Assembly (NCBI GenBank): GCA_034508935.3
Contig: CM067442.1
Coordinates: 131,302,671-131,366,670, forward strand
Source of the DNA: Berghia stephanieae
Taxonomy: Eukaryota > Mollusca > Gastropoda > Nudibranchia > Aeolidiidae
DNA: 64,000 bases
Reading direction: 5' to 3'
Below are positions 46,872 to 57,615 of this stretch, piece by piece. The translations under genes were made by a program, and so were the position numbers. The notes beneath the pieces are model-generated. The model saw only the letters and a list, made by a program, of their open reading frames with translations. It was not told where the DNA came from and did not search any database. The number at the start of each line of letters is the position of its first letter. The first letter of the stretch is position 1.

Positions 46872-47477
46872 TTTATTGTTCTTTTTTTAAATAGTGAATT
46901 TTTTTGTTCAAATTTATCTTTTAAACTTTGATTAAAAACATACTATAATCATAGAAGCTTTAAAAGAATGTCATCACCAAAATATGTATTGAAAACACAC
47001 TGTATCTCTCCAGGTTCTACCGTTATTTTTCTTCATAAATCTACTAAATTTCTCGTCCCCCATCCAATATTTAAGTTGTTTTTTTTTTTAAATGATAAAT
47101 TTGATCTTATATTTTTTAAGATTTTATAATTTGTAATAATTTAATAACTCATACCTATAGAGTCCCCTTCATTTCATTGCAAGGACTAAATATATTGCAA
47201 ACTATTTCCGAATGAATAAGAACATTAAATTTTAACTATTAAGAATGCAGAAATTGGACAAGGAAAGTCAAAAGTGAAAGCCTCATTTTTGGAGGAATCT
47301 CAACATCTCAACCACATCTTTCATTAAATGCAATTTTGTTTGTACAAAAACATTGCAATATTGTTTTTTTTTAATTTCACTATTTTTTCACTGTTTTTTC
47401 TTGTTGAATTTAATGTTGATCCATCTGGCATCCTTTGACTGACCTTGCAACCATTTATTAATGTTTGTTTGTGTTTG
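46872..47477. other. TMEM68 3' flank, no gene seen
   Basis: AT-rich sequence up to the LTR element, with no coding signal or recognised repeat. Confidence 0.4.
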
Positions 47478-47559
47478 TAGAAAGAAGAAGACTGATTATT
47501 ACCGACATTGATAGTTCGCTATTTCTATATAACCATCTTCTAGTAAAATTGATGCCAAT
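47478..47559 (+). repeat. Left part of a duplicated unit, cut by the LTR element
   Basis: 'aagactgattattaccgacattgatag' and 'taaccatcttctagtaaaattg' match 60745-60810. The unit resumes at 60410 after the LTR element, showing the element inserted into it. Confidence 0.6.
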
Positions 47560-47788
47560 TGTAATGTTTGAATGGGTATTAAATGATAATTTAATAATGC
47601 AAAGATGGATGGATGAAGATTAAAGTTTATTGATAAGCATGATACAGAGTTGGTTGCTGCTTGCCGGCAGGATACAAAGATAACCAAAAAACAGGAAGTG
47701 AAAGTAGAAGACTGGAAGTATTGAAAGTGAAAGTAAATTGTAAAACAGGGGATGTAATTCATTAAATTAATTACTTGGAAACATTACA
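47560..47788 (-). repeat. 3' LTR of the gypsy element
   Basis: 229 bp, TGTAATGTTT ... AAACATTACA. Identical to the other LTR except for one base in an A run. Confidence 0.93.
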
Positions 47789-48530
47789 TCACTCCCCTTT
47801 TTAATAAAGAAAATGTAGTTGATTAATTGATATATTTACAACAACAAAATGTTTAAAGATAAAGCAGGGAAACTGAGTTGAATATAATATAGTAGCAATA
47901 ATAAATTGATTCACAAATAAATTGCAAACATCTTGCAGTTATGTCAAGATCAGGAAAAGCAAAGTAAATTAATTGTCCCAGACTTGATGATGTCGTATAC
48001 TCTGATATTATTCCAATGATAGCATAGATCTTTCCTCCTCAGGGTGAAATAATAGTAAGAATAAGATGAGTTTAATGATAGTGGTACACTGCTAACTTGA
48101 GTATTTGAATAACTGATAACACACATATTATATATGTATTAGTTTTTTATTAGAAAACCTTCCAGACACGGGCACAAGGTTTTCACATTATGGTGTAGTG
48201 GGAACTGATGTCATGCCAAGATTTTAAGACTAAATCTTAAATATAGTTTTTAAATGCTTGTAGTTATCACTTTAATGAAAAAAACCTTCCAGACACGGGC
48301 ACAAGGTTTTTTATTTAATAATTCTTATCCACCATATATATATATATATATATATATATGATTAATATTGGTTTCAACTTTTAACACTACGTATTGAGGA
48401 TTTAATTAAGACAATTAATTATTTAGTACAAAATCGTCAAATTTTTTGGGACGACGAATGTTGCGACGTGGTCTTATCGGGGGACCATTTGTTACACAAT
48501 TTTCGGGTGATGAATATGCAGGTGGGGAAT

Positions 48531-51500
48531 CATCATCATTGCCTTTTTCACCCTGGGTCAGGGTATAGGCCACAGACAAACAGTTTCCATCCTTCTCTAT
48601 CCTGAGCCAACTTTTTTATCTCATTCCAGGTCTTACCACTTCTCTGTATATCAGCTTCTTTAATTCTTCTCCATGTTCCTCGTGGCCTTCCCCTTGATCT
48701 TCTGCCCTGAGGGTTCCAGTCCAATACTTTCTTTGTTATAGTTGAGTCATTCTTTCTAAGCGTGTGTCCAATCCACCTCCATCGTCTTCTTCCTATATCC
48801 TCTCCCACTGGTTTCTGCTGTGTTCTTTTCCATACTTCTTCATTTTTTATTCTATCCATCCATTTTATTCTGAGTAGCTTACGCATGCACCTGTTTACGA
48901 AAATCTGTACCCTCCTTATACATGCCTGTGATGCGTTCCAAGTTTCACATCCATACAGTAGGACAGACTTCACGTTTGAGTTGAAAAGTCTTAGCTTTAG
49001 TTGAAGGGAGATATCTTTAGTTCTCCAAACTCTGTTCAAAGATGTGAATGCAGCCTGTGCCTTTCCTATTCGTGCTTTCACCTCTGCTTCCGTGCCTCCA
49101 TCCTTGTCAATTATACTTCCGAGATAGCAGAAAGTGTCTATATCTTCGAGTTCTTGATCTTTTACTTTGATCTGCTCCCTTTGACGCGTACCTATCCTCA
49201 AGACCTTTGACTTTGCAGGGTGAATTCTTAGACCAATTGATTCCGAGAGGCTGTTTATAATTGTGGTTTTTGCTTGCATCTGGTCCTGGGTGTGGGACAG
49301 AAGAGCCAGATCATCTGCAAAATCCAGATCATCCAACTGTGTCCAGGGGGTCCACTGTATCCCATTTCTTCTCCCTTTGGAGGTTTCCTTCATTAGCCAA
49401 TCAATGGCAAGGATGAACAGGAATGGTGAGAGCAAGCATCCCTGCTTGACACCAGTCTTAATTTCAAAGCTGTCAGTAAGCTGATCTTCATGTACAACCC
49501 TGCAACTTGATCCTTCATACATTTCCTTAATGAGGTTTACTATCTTTTCAGGGAGTCCATAATGTGCCAGAATTTTCCACAATGTTGCTCTGTCAATACT
49601 GTCGAAAGCCTTCTCGTAATCCAGAAAGTTGACAATAAGAGGAGAGTTCCATTCTATAGACTGTTCTACTATGACTCGCAGAGAGGCAATCTGGTCGGTG
49701 GTTGAACGGTTTTTCCGAAAACCTGCCTGTTCGTCCCGCAGTTTAGCATCTGTTGCATTCTTAATTCTCTCTAAAATAATACGGTTGAAAACCTTTCCTG
49801 GGATAGAAAGAAGAGTGATGCCTCGATAATTATTACAATTACTGAGGTCCCCTTTCTTTGGAAGCTTGATAAGATGTCCTTCCTTCCAATCCTTTGGGAA
49901 TATCCCGTCATTCCAGATTCTCTCAAATAGTGGGTGCAGGGCCTCAGCATTTCTTTTCGCATCAACTTTTAGAGCCTCCGGTGGAATCTGGTCTGGTCCA
50001 GCAGCTTTCCCCCTTTTCATCTTGTTAATGGCACCCACAATCTCTGCTATCGATGGTGGATCATAGCTAATTGGTAGCTCATTCCTTGCAGGCAAAATTT
50101 CTGGCTGGTTGTCTGGTGGTGGTCTGTTCAGAAGGCAGTTGAAATGTTCCCTCCATCGTTCAGATTGAGCCTCTTTTCCAAAAATAGTTTTCCCATCTTT
50201 GTCTTTGACTGGTACCTCTGGTTTCCCATATTTTCCAGCAAGTGTCTTGGTAGTTTGATAAAGGATCCTCATGTGACCTCCAGTCGCTGCTGCTTCTGCT
50301 TTCTCTGCAAGTCTGTTCATGAATGCTTCCTTGTCTTTCTTCACAGATCTTTTGACTTCCTTAGCTATGGTTCGATACTGCTCTTGTGCATCCAGTCTTG
50401 AAGCCCTTGTTCGGCTTGCATTCACTTGTTCCTTCCTTGTTCTCCTCTTTTCAATAAGGTCCAAGGTGGTTGGACTTATCCATTCTTTATGTTCCGATTT
50501 CTTTACCCCCAATACCTCGTGGCAAGTTGTTATGTAGACTTCCTTGATCTTTGCCCAATGTGACTCTACATCTATGTCCTCCTCGAGCTCAGTAAGAGGT
50601 TGGAATCTATTACTCAATTGTAGTTTGAATTCCTCATTCTTTTCCCCATCAAGTGCATTCACCTCGAATTTTCTTCTTGTATGTGATCTGGCCCCGTGTT
50701 TTCTGAGTCGGAGCTTAAGCTTTGCCAATAGCAGGTGGTGGTCTGATCCAACATCTGCCCCTCTCCGTACTGTCACATCTTCCAATGAACGTCTGAATCT
50801 ACGAGAGATACAAAAATGATCAATCTGATTCTCTGTCACACCATCTGGTGAGACCCAAGTTGCTTTGTGGATCCTCTTATGGGGGAACACTGATCCTCCA
50901 ATCACCAAGCTGTTGAATGCACAGAAATTTGCAAATCTCTCTCCATTATCATTCATTTCTCCCATGCCATGACGTCCCATGATACCTTCATAGCCTACGT
51001 TATCCTGTCCCACTTTTGCATTAGCATCTCCCATCAATATGTTGATGTCTTTCCTTGGCAACTTGTCAATGACTTGTTGTAGCAGACCATAAAATGTATC
51101 TTTGTCCTCATCTGTTGCATCATTTGTTGGGGCATAGATCTGTACAATGTTCATGCTGATCTTCTTACTCCGTGTTGTAAAAGACGCCATGATGATCCTT
51201 TCTCCGCATTGTTCCCATCCTCTCAGTGACTTCTGGGCAAACTTGCTTAGAATTATTCCTACTCCCTGTGTATGAATCCCGTCCCCTCTCCCTGAATATA
51301 AAATCTTCTCCCCAGACTTGAGGTGTTTCTGTCCGGATTGTATCCAGTGGGTTTCGCTTACTCCAAGTATATGCAGCCTGTATCTTCTCATCTCAGTCAC
51401 AACTTGAGAGCTTTTTCCTGCTTCATACATGGTGCGAACGTTCCACGACGCAATTCGAAGCTGCTTGTTTGGCGAAGACGTCATCGGGTCAGCAGAGTCC

Positions 51501-51774
51501 TTTCGGCTTTGTCTGTTGTCCTTCATAAATTCTGTAATTCCAGAAACTCTTCGGTCGCCCAAGCTAAAAAAAGGATTTAGTTTGTCTGTCTGTGTTTCTG
51601 TAACGGTTTGAGTTTAACGGAAAGGGGTGTTAACCCTTTGCCAACCCCCAACCTGGAGGACCAGGTGACTCAAAGATGGGGGAATCACACACCATTAGTC
51701 GCCTTTTACGACACGCTGGCTTGGCGTTGGGCTATTCTTGACCCTCTCAGTTGAGGGACCCCGGACACCACACG
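48531..51774 (-). mobile_element. Full-length RTE-like LINE inserted in the gypsy element
   Basis: 3,244 bp bounded by a perfect 10 bp target duplication GGTGGGGAAT (48521-48530 and 51775-51784, plus strand). It has a ~210 bp 5' leader, one long frame, and a 3' UTR of under 20 bp ending in ATG units instead of poly-A. Length, single frame and microsatellite tail are features of the RTE clade. The flanking duplication lies in the C-terminal part of the gypsy integrase region, so the LINE arrived later. It looks complete and recent. Confidence 0.88.
48548..51526 (-). CDS. LINE endonuclease-reverse transcriptase (992 residues from first ATG)
   Basis: Single uninterrupted frame; the open frame extends slightly further upstream, but the first ATG is at 51526. 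N-terminal apurinic-like endonuclease: RIASWNVRTM, VSETHW, IYAPTND, LMGDANAKVG, ENQIDHFCIS and GSDHHLLLA give the expected Asn, Glu, Asp and His residues. A linker follows, then reverse transcriptase: NNYRGITLLSIPGKVFNRI, DEQAGFRKNRSTTDQI, LDYEKAFDSIDR, GVKQGCLLSPFLFIL and the catalytic LDFADDLALLS. The C terminus has [13 protein letters not shown] and a basic GRRSRGRPRGTWRR segment typical of these LINEs. The product nicks DNA and primes reverse transcription at the target. No stop or shift was seen, so the copy may be competent for retrotransposition (inference). Confidence 0.9.
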   Translation of the reverse strand: MKDNRQSRKDSADPMTSSPNKQLRIASWNVRTMYEAGKSSQVVTEMRRYRLHILGVSETHWIQSGQKHLKSGEKILYSGRGDGIHTQGVGIILSKFAQKSLRGWEQCGERIIMASFTTRSKKISMNIVQIYAPTNDATDEDKDTFYGLLQQVIDKLPRKDINILMGDANAKVGQDNVGYEGIMGRHGMGEMNDNGERFANFCAFNSLVIGGSVFPHKRIHKATWVSPDGVTENQIDHFCISRRFRRSLEDVTVRRGADVGSDHHLLLAKLKLRLRKHGARSHTRRKFEVNALDGEKNEEFKLQLSNRFQPLTELEEDIDVESHWAKIKEVYITTCHEVLGVKKSEHKEWISPTTLDLIEKRRTRKEQVNASRTRASRLDAQEQYRTIAKEVKRSVKKDKEAFMNRLAEKAEAAATGGHMRILYQTTKTLAGKYGKPEVPVKDKDGKTIFGKEAQSERWREHFNCLLNRPPPDNQPEILPARNELPISYDPPSIAEIVGAINKMKRGKAAGPDQIPPEALKVDAKRNAEALHPLFERIWNDGIFPKDWKEGHLIKLPKKGDLSNCNNYRGITLLSIPGKVFNRIILERIKNATDAKLRDEQAGFRKNRSTTDQIASLRVIVEQSIEWNSPLIVNFLDYEKAFDSIDRATLWKILAHYGLPEKIVNLIKEMYEGSSCRVVHEDQLTDSFEIKTGVKQGCLLSPFLFILAIDWLMKETSKGRRNGIQWTPWTQLDDLDFADDLALLSHTQDQMQAKTTIINSLSESIGLRIHPAKSKVLRIGTRQREQIKVKDQELEDIDTFCYLGSIIDKDGGTEAEVKARIGKAQAAFTSLNRVWRTKDISLQLKLRLFNSNVKSVLLYGCETWNASQACIRRVQIFVNRCMRKLLRIKWMDRIKNEEVWKRTQQKPVGEDIGRRRWRWIGHTLRKNDSTITKKVLDWNPQGRRSRGRPRGTWRRIKEADIQRSGKTWNEIKKLAQDREGWKLFVCGLYPDPG

Positions 51775-51784
51775 GGTGGGGAAT

Positions 51785-52572
51785 GCGGTAGGGTATTGGT
51801 ATTTTGGGTAGTGTTGTCTGTCGAGTCTGGATCGGGATGATCTGGTTCTATTTCAGCAGTTGTTGGTGGTCGAGGCGACTTTTTGAAGAAGCTACTGTTG
51901 CGAGTAACTTGCTGTTGACCTCTTGCAGCTGTGATCATGGATCCTTTCTTTTGGGTTATAACAAGAGGTTGTGATTCGTATGGGGGGTCGCGTTTTGTAA
52001 GGTTGTTGTGTTTTAGGAGAACGGGATCGCCAATTTTGAGCTCTGAAGGCTTTACATATGTTATGTTGTCAGCGTAATGCTTCATTTTGGCTTTTTGGTG
52101 GACGTCTCGTTCACGCAATGAGTTATCTTCGAAGGATTTGGTCGTTTGTGGGAGCATTGTTCGAAGTTGTCGGCCGAAAAGTATGGTTGCAGGAGCAACG
52201 CCTGTTGTGCAGTGTGGAGTTGATCTGTATGATATTAGAAATCGGTACAGTTGTTGTTTTAGCTGTGGAGTTGGGGTATTTCGGAGTGTCTTTTTGACCG
52301 TTTTCATGAATCGTTCAGTTTCGGCGTTGGCACGAGGCCACAATGGGGTAATTTTGCGGTGTTTGATGCCCATGTGGTGACAATAGTTGGAAAATTCATG
52401 TCCGTTGAAGGGAGGACCGTTATCTGTTTTCAATGATTCCGGGATGCCGAATTCTGAGAAAATTTTGTCCAGGCGGGGAATAACGCTATGACCTGGAATG
52501 GAGTCGAGTATTTCCACGATGGGGTAGCGGGAATATTCGTCTGTAACGACCAATATGTACTGGCCATTAGGC
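51785..52572 (-). mobile_element. Gypsy integrase region, C-terminal part
   Basis: Continues the integrase core after the hAT insertion: GQYILVVTDEYSRYPIVEIL, then KTDNGPPFNGHEF and PRANAETERFMKTV, the second Asp and the Glu regions of the DDE core, then FLISYRSTPHCTTG. Fossil part of the 47560-60404 element. Confidence 0.85.
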
Positions 52573-52876
52573 TGGCATCGCGGAAAATTGCCATTTGAAA
52601 TCCCAAATTTTGCCACAAAAAAATGACAATTTTGCCACAAAAAATAGAAAAATTTGCCACATTTTGCCGTAAAAATTGCCAAATTTTGCAAATTTTGTTA
52701 ACTAATCGGATAACTTTTTTTCGTTCCCGGGGACCCCAAATACTACAATGATCTGAAGATGCACACAAAAGTCACTCAGGTGCAGATCAGAATGAAAAAT
52801 GATTTAAAACATCAATCTTAATCTTATATCAAAACAAAAGTACGAAAAACCTGCAAAGAGAGGTATCAAAATTTAA

Positions 52877-55162
52877 TTAAACAAGATATTCATAGGAAAT
52901 AAAACTGTTATAATAAAGGAACACCAAAGCCTTTAAGTTTGCTTCGTTGAGCCGCCTTCTCCTGTCTGAAAATACAAGATTATAAATGGAGAAGGACCTC
53001 TCAGCATCAGCAGAATTAAGGCAGGTGTATATGTATCTCTTTGCCAGCGTAGCAAGATGGGGAACATCTGAGCTAACACTGTTCCAAAAAACAGTCAGAT
53101 CAAGTGGAATGCCTCCAGATGCCGACACTGCTCTTGGACCAAGAGACTCTTTATATCGAAGTACTTCTACACGAGGTACTTCATGAATACCAGGAATGGT
53201 CAAAGAATCAATATCAGAGTCAGCAATGAACACTAAATTGCAAGGATTGAAGAAAGGTATCTCCTTCAATAATTCCATCCCTGGTTGGCCTTCCGTCGAT
53301 GAATATTTCTCAAGCTTTTCATTGGCCAAAGAGAAAGCTTGACAAAAACTATCCTGGAGCTGAAGCTTGAGATGTTGGTCCAGGTCATGCGGACAGTGTC
53401 TTTCTACATCTTGTAGGGTCACATGGCAAGATGAAAACTGGTCCTTAATTTCCATGAGCTTTGACCACGCCTGGTGAAAATAGAAATAAGAATAAGGCAA
53501 GGATTAAAAAACATAAGAAAGTATTTTTGTTTTGTAATTCTTTTCTTGCTCTAGTCAAAGACATTCAACTATAATGTTGTGTCCAAAGGCAGAGTTTCAA
53601 CAAAGATGGAATCGTTTCATTAATAATGATACCTGCTCTTAATCTTATAAAATAAGATTTAAAGGTAGGAGGAGAAAATGAATATTTACTGTCATGGCGA
53701 TTGGACGTTGGCTTTGGAATACATCAGTAGCTACAACGATGGACTGAGACTGCTGGATTATAAAGCTCATCTCTGCTTGAATTAACTGGCGCTCCGACAC
53801 CGAGCAGAGGATATCATTCAAGTAGACTAACGACTCTGGAGCCGTGCGCCCACAGTGCTCCATTTCCTTCGCAATGAATGTGGCAAAGTGCTGCAAATTT
53901 TTCTCATGGTATGAGACCGCTTCAAACCAACAATTCCATCTGGATTTTGAAAAGGAAGTAAAAGAAATGATGCATTTTTAATTCATTTGTTAAATTGAAT
54001 TTTTATTTGAAAAGAAGATAACATTATACCTACTTAATCTATCAGTTTTTGGCCTTATAGTATAGTCTGTTGAATTTACCATCATCATATGACTTGACCT
54101 AGTGAGGACTAATGTTAGGCATTGACTTTAATGGTTGACTATGACCCTCTTACTTTACCCCGAAATAATTGTGCAAGATAGCTTCCAATATTTATTTTTA
54201 AAAATTCTAGTGCATTTTCTTATATCAATGGTTAAAGCAAACTAACTTTGAAATAAAAAAATGATGACAATCTAAAAAGATAACATAATGGAATAATCAA
54301 TTCTATTAAGCCATAGCAAGCACTTTCCCAGTCAGATACTTAATTAAAGCTCATCTTTTCAACAAAAAAAAGGGAGCAGATTACTATAACTGTAACATGA
54401 TACTACTAAATATGTTTACTAACATATCAAATTAGGTAATAAGAATGACTGACCCTCCTATTTGTCAATATCCAATATTAACAATGTGTCACCTTTAGGT
54501 GAAAAAAGTTTTTTTAAAGACCCAGATGAATCATGACCAAGAAAGGAAAATTCTCAAAATCTCACCGTGTAGCGATTGGGTTTGGAGGCATCTTTGGAGA
54601 TTTGACGAGTGGTGTCAGGAATCGCAGATATCTTGCCTTTCTGGCATTGGCGTTCCAAAATATCGCATTTGCAGCTTTGACGAATTTGTTGGTGCGATTG
54701 AAGGGCTTTCTGAAGGCATCACCCACTAGGCTCATGATATGAGCCATGCATGTGATATGCGTAGCATTTGGCATGAGCCCTTTCAATACATCATTGAAAG
54801 CCTTCCTCATGTATGCTGCATTGTCTGTGTTTACGGTGACAACGTCAGTAAACTTGATGCCAGTGGAGACTAAGCATTCAATTATGGCCGTCGCAACGGT
54901 TGTGTGGTTTGTGACAGACAAAAATCTTGTGTCCAAGAGGTAACTTTGGACTTTGTCCACATCAGCGCTCAAGGGTTCCAGTGGTGCAGCTAAGACATTG
55001 AGGACAAACCTGAAAAGATAGGCGATACAAATAAGAGAAAACACAAAATAACATATAGGGAAGGATGCAAAAGTGATATCATAATTGCTCTCAGCATTTA
55101 ATTATAGAATTCAAACTAAGGATTCGAACTGATCACTGTGTATGTTGTGTTGTGTAGTACGC

Positions 55163-55205
<43 letters not shown>

Positions 55206-55956
55206 TGTGCGTGAGTGTGTGTGTGTGTGTGTGTGTGTGTATTCACCTGCCTCCTACTCCTATATATAAATTACTCTTTCGCTTTAGTTTCTACAAACAT
55301 TGTCAGTCAAAAACAAAAAACAAAACCCACCTTCCAACATCATCAGACATTTCATCACAGATGATGGCCACAGGCTTGTTTATAACTTTCTTATACACCA
55401 CTTCTTTTTTGTTGGTGAACTCCCTCTTTAAGTAGCATTCCTGCAGCTGATGAGCTTGTGGAATGGCACCACCGTTTTCAACTCTTGTCTGCAAGAAGTT
55501 TCTGACTGCTGGGTGGTCAACCTTCGATAAGGGAATGTTTGCTGCAGCAAACATTGAAACAACTTCATTGCAGATATCATTTCTTGCTGAAAGAAAGAAA
55601 TTTAAAAAATAGTTTGTTAATATGAATAGCTTAAAAAAAATAAGCTTTATATGGCGCAATATCCACTAAACGTGCTCAAAGCACTTTACAAGGGGTCCGT
55701 GGCCAACAGCAACATTTAACAGGTAGGATGGGACATGAAGCCTGTTAGGGGATATTACAATTTTTTTCGGACAGAGACAACGCTGTTAACGGCCAGGTAC
55801 TCATTTTACACCTCCATTTCATGAGAGAATGTGAGTAAAGAGCCTTCTCCAAGGACTCAACTATGCACTGAGCGAGGCTCGAACCCAGGTCCTTCCGATC
55901 CTAAAGCGAGTGTCTTTTCACTATACCACAAAGTAATAATAAAAAGAACAACAATG

Positions 55957-55988
<32 letters not shown>

Positions 55989-56440
55989 CATCATCATCAT
56001 CATCATCATAATAATAATAGTAATAATAATACCCTCATCTTTTATATAGTTGTAATTGTATAGATTTATAGAGCAATATCCACCCAAAACTAAGTACTCA
56101 TTTAGAGGGAAAGGGTGCACCACTCACCTTGCGTTGAAACTGTAGACGGTTTCTTCAAAACAGAATCCAATGTCCTCTGCTTCTTCACCGCTTCACTCTC
56201 ATCCACGTCAGTGGCATGTGACCTCTTCATTCTTTCTTCTTTTGTTTTATGGTCTGCGGAATTGCGGTGGCTATCCACAGAAGACTTTCGTAAGTGGTCA
56301 ATAACCTTGTTGCATGGTGTGCAGAATAGCTTTGAACCACTGACGTGGGTCCACTGGCTGTATTCTGAGTGTCGCTGGTGTGCAGTGACATGGCGAGCAC
56401 ATTTTGCCTTCTTCATGTCTAAACCAAGGAACTTGTCCAT
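52877..56440 (-). CDS. hAT transposase, five exons, 618 residues, apparently intact
   Basis: Catalyses cut-and-paste movement of the hAT element. Exons on the minus strand: 56128-56440, 55331-55586, 54566-55009, 53690-53939, 52877-53470; GT-AG introns, agreeing phases, total 1,857 bases with no stop. Exon 1 carries a zinc finger, KLFCTPCNKVIDHLRKS...DSHRNSADH (C-x2-C, H-x5-H), closely like human CGGBP1 (KLFCTSCNVVLNHVRKS). Exon 2, ANIPLSKVDHPAVRNFL and ENGGAIPQAHQL, matches the rest of CGGBP1. The human protein stops there, but this one continues: VAIICDEMSDDVGR (first Asp), VTVNTDNAAYM (second Asp), THITCMAH (hAT Cys-His motif), and SADAERSFSIYNLVFSDRRR (catalytic Glu and dimerisation domain). 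CGGBP1 is known as a domesticated hAT product. The start at 56440 is the first ATG of the frame; an upstream exon cannot be excluded. Confidence 0.87.
55640..55932 (-). repeat. SINE-A in the first intron of the hAT transposase
   Basis: Near-complete minus copy, from a slightly damaged head (CTTTGTGGTATAGTGAAAAG, minus) to the terminus near 55642. A small further scrap ('gagcaatatccaccc', 'agtactcattta') lies at about 56068-56103. Third level of nesting: SINE in hAT in gypsy. Confidence 0.8.
55945..56035. repeat. (AAT)n-(ATC)n microsatellite in a hAT intron
   Basis: AAT units, CAT units, then AAT again, between the SINE-A copy and exon 1. Another TA/TG tract lies at 55166-55240 in the next intron. 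Confidence 0.9.
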
Positions 56441-56848
56441 AGCGAGTTTGTAATCAACAAGTAGATGTAAGAGAAAAGAACGCCGGTAGCGAAACCAATT
56501 GAAGATAACAATAATAGCGTCACTCGTCACTAAGGTGAAAGTGAAAGTAGAAAAACTCCTTTTAATTGCAATGTAACGTCTGTTAGTAGTATGGCAGTTT
56601 AAAAACCAGACTGGGCAGCTTCCAGTAGCAGTTTAAACAGACCAGGAGCTATGAGAAAATGAAAGAAAGGGACGATGCTGACTTTCGGAAATTCGCCACT
56701 TTAAAAAAACCACTCGGGTTAAATAATGGTGAAAAATTTAGATTTTTCATGAAATTTGTAAAATTTGCGGTAAATTGCGGAAAAGTGCGAATTTTGCGGC
56801 CGCAAATTTGCCATTGCGGCCGCGAAAAACCACGATGACAGATTAGGC

Positions 56849-57615
56849 AGATGACCAAAATCTGCTGAGAGTTCTGTCCACGGGGCTGATGGAAGCGAGG
56901 ACATTTGTAACGGTTTGCGTGTTTTCGGTGTAGAAATTTGACACAGCATGCAGTTGTTTACAGTGTTCTCTACTCTGTTCTGCATGTTTGGTATCCAGAC
57001 CTTTTCCCTAAGTAAGGATATAGTTTTGACTATGCCTTGATATCCAGAATGTGCTAGTTTGATGGCTGTTTCATAAAGCGATTGTGGTACGACGATTTGA
57101 TGACCCTTTAGTATGACAGGGAGATTGTCTGCAATGGCGAGTTCAGAGCGGCAGAGATAGAGCGTTTGAAAAAGCTTTTGGTTGACTTCTTGAGAATTGG
57201 TGTACCAATTATTGGATCGTATTGATTGGATAACGAGCATTAGGGTTTGGTCTTGTGATGTTTCGTGTGCCACTTCTTCTAGGGTCATGGATTTTGGTGT
57301 GGATGTATGTGTGAGGTAGTTAATGTATTCTTCGGCTATGGTTTGTTCTCTACAGCTTTGAGAGTGTGTGACTGGGCGACGACTTAAAAAGTCGGCAGGA
57401 TTGTCAAATCCTGGCCTGTAGCAAATGGTGAAGTGGTATGGTAGCATGCGTAGCATCCAGCGTTCAATCCTTGGCGATGGCCTGGCTTTAGGATTTGAAA
57501 AGATGGTGGTAAGAGGTTTGTGATCGGTGTGTATTTTGAAGGGTGATCTGAAGATGTAAATGTGAAAATATTCACATGCCCAAGTTATTACGAGAGCCTC
57601 GCGTTCTGTTTGCAA
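56849..57615 (-). mobile_element. Gypsy RNase H end and integrase N-terminal part
   Basis: RNase H end (TDHKPLTTIF), then integrase zinc domain HSGYQGIVKTISLLREKVW and NCMLCQI (His-Cys), then the start of the core (PWTELSADFG, first Asp), which stops at the hAT insertion. Fossil part of the 47560-60404 element. Confidence 0.85.

Larger units (their letters stand above)
52573..56840 (-). mobile_element. hAT DNA transposon (CGGBP1-like transposase) inserted in gypsy integrase
   Basis: About 4.27 kb. The ends are short imperfect inverted repeats, TGGCATCGCGG (left) and, reverse complemented, TGTCATCGTGG (right). Flanks are CATTAGGC and GATTAGGC, 7 of 8 bases equal, as expected of the 8 bp hAT duplication with one change; the exact base of each end is uncertain. 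The uninterrupted target is evident because the integrase coding sense resumes across the two flanks. The right end has five GCGG/GCGA words including two GCGGCCGC sites. The left end has repeated TTTTGCCACA/TTTTGCCGT words. Introns hold a SINE-A copy and microsatellites. Confidence 0.85.

Noticed and set aside
48762-51611. Plus-strand open frames over 48.7-51.6 kb
   Set aside because: Antisense shadows of the LINE reading frame.
52877-56440. A domesticated host CGGBP1 gene
   Set aside because: Transposon ends and a near-8 bp target duplication are present, it sits inside an LTR element, and the catalytic and dimerisation domains that CGGBP1 lacks are intact.
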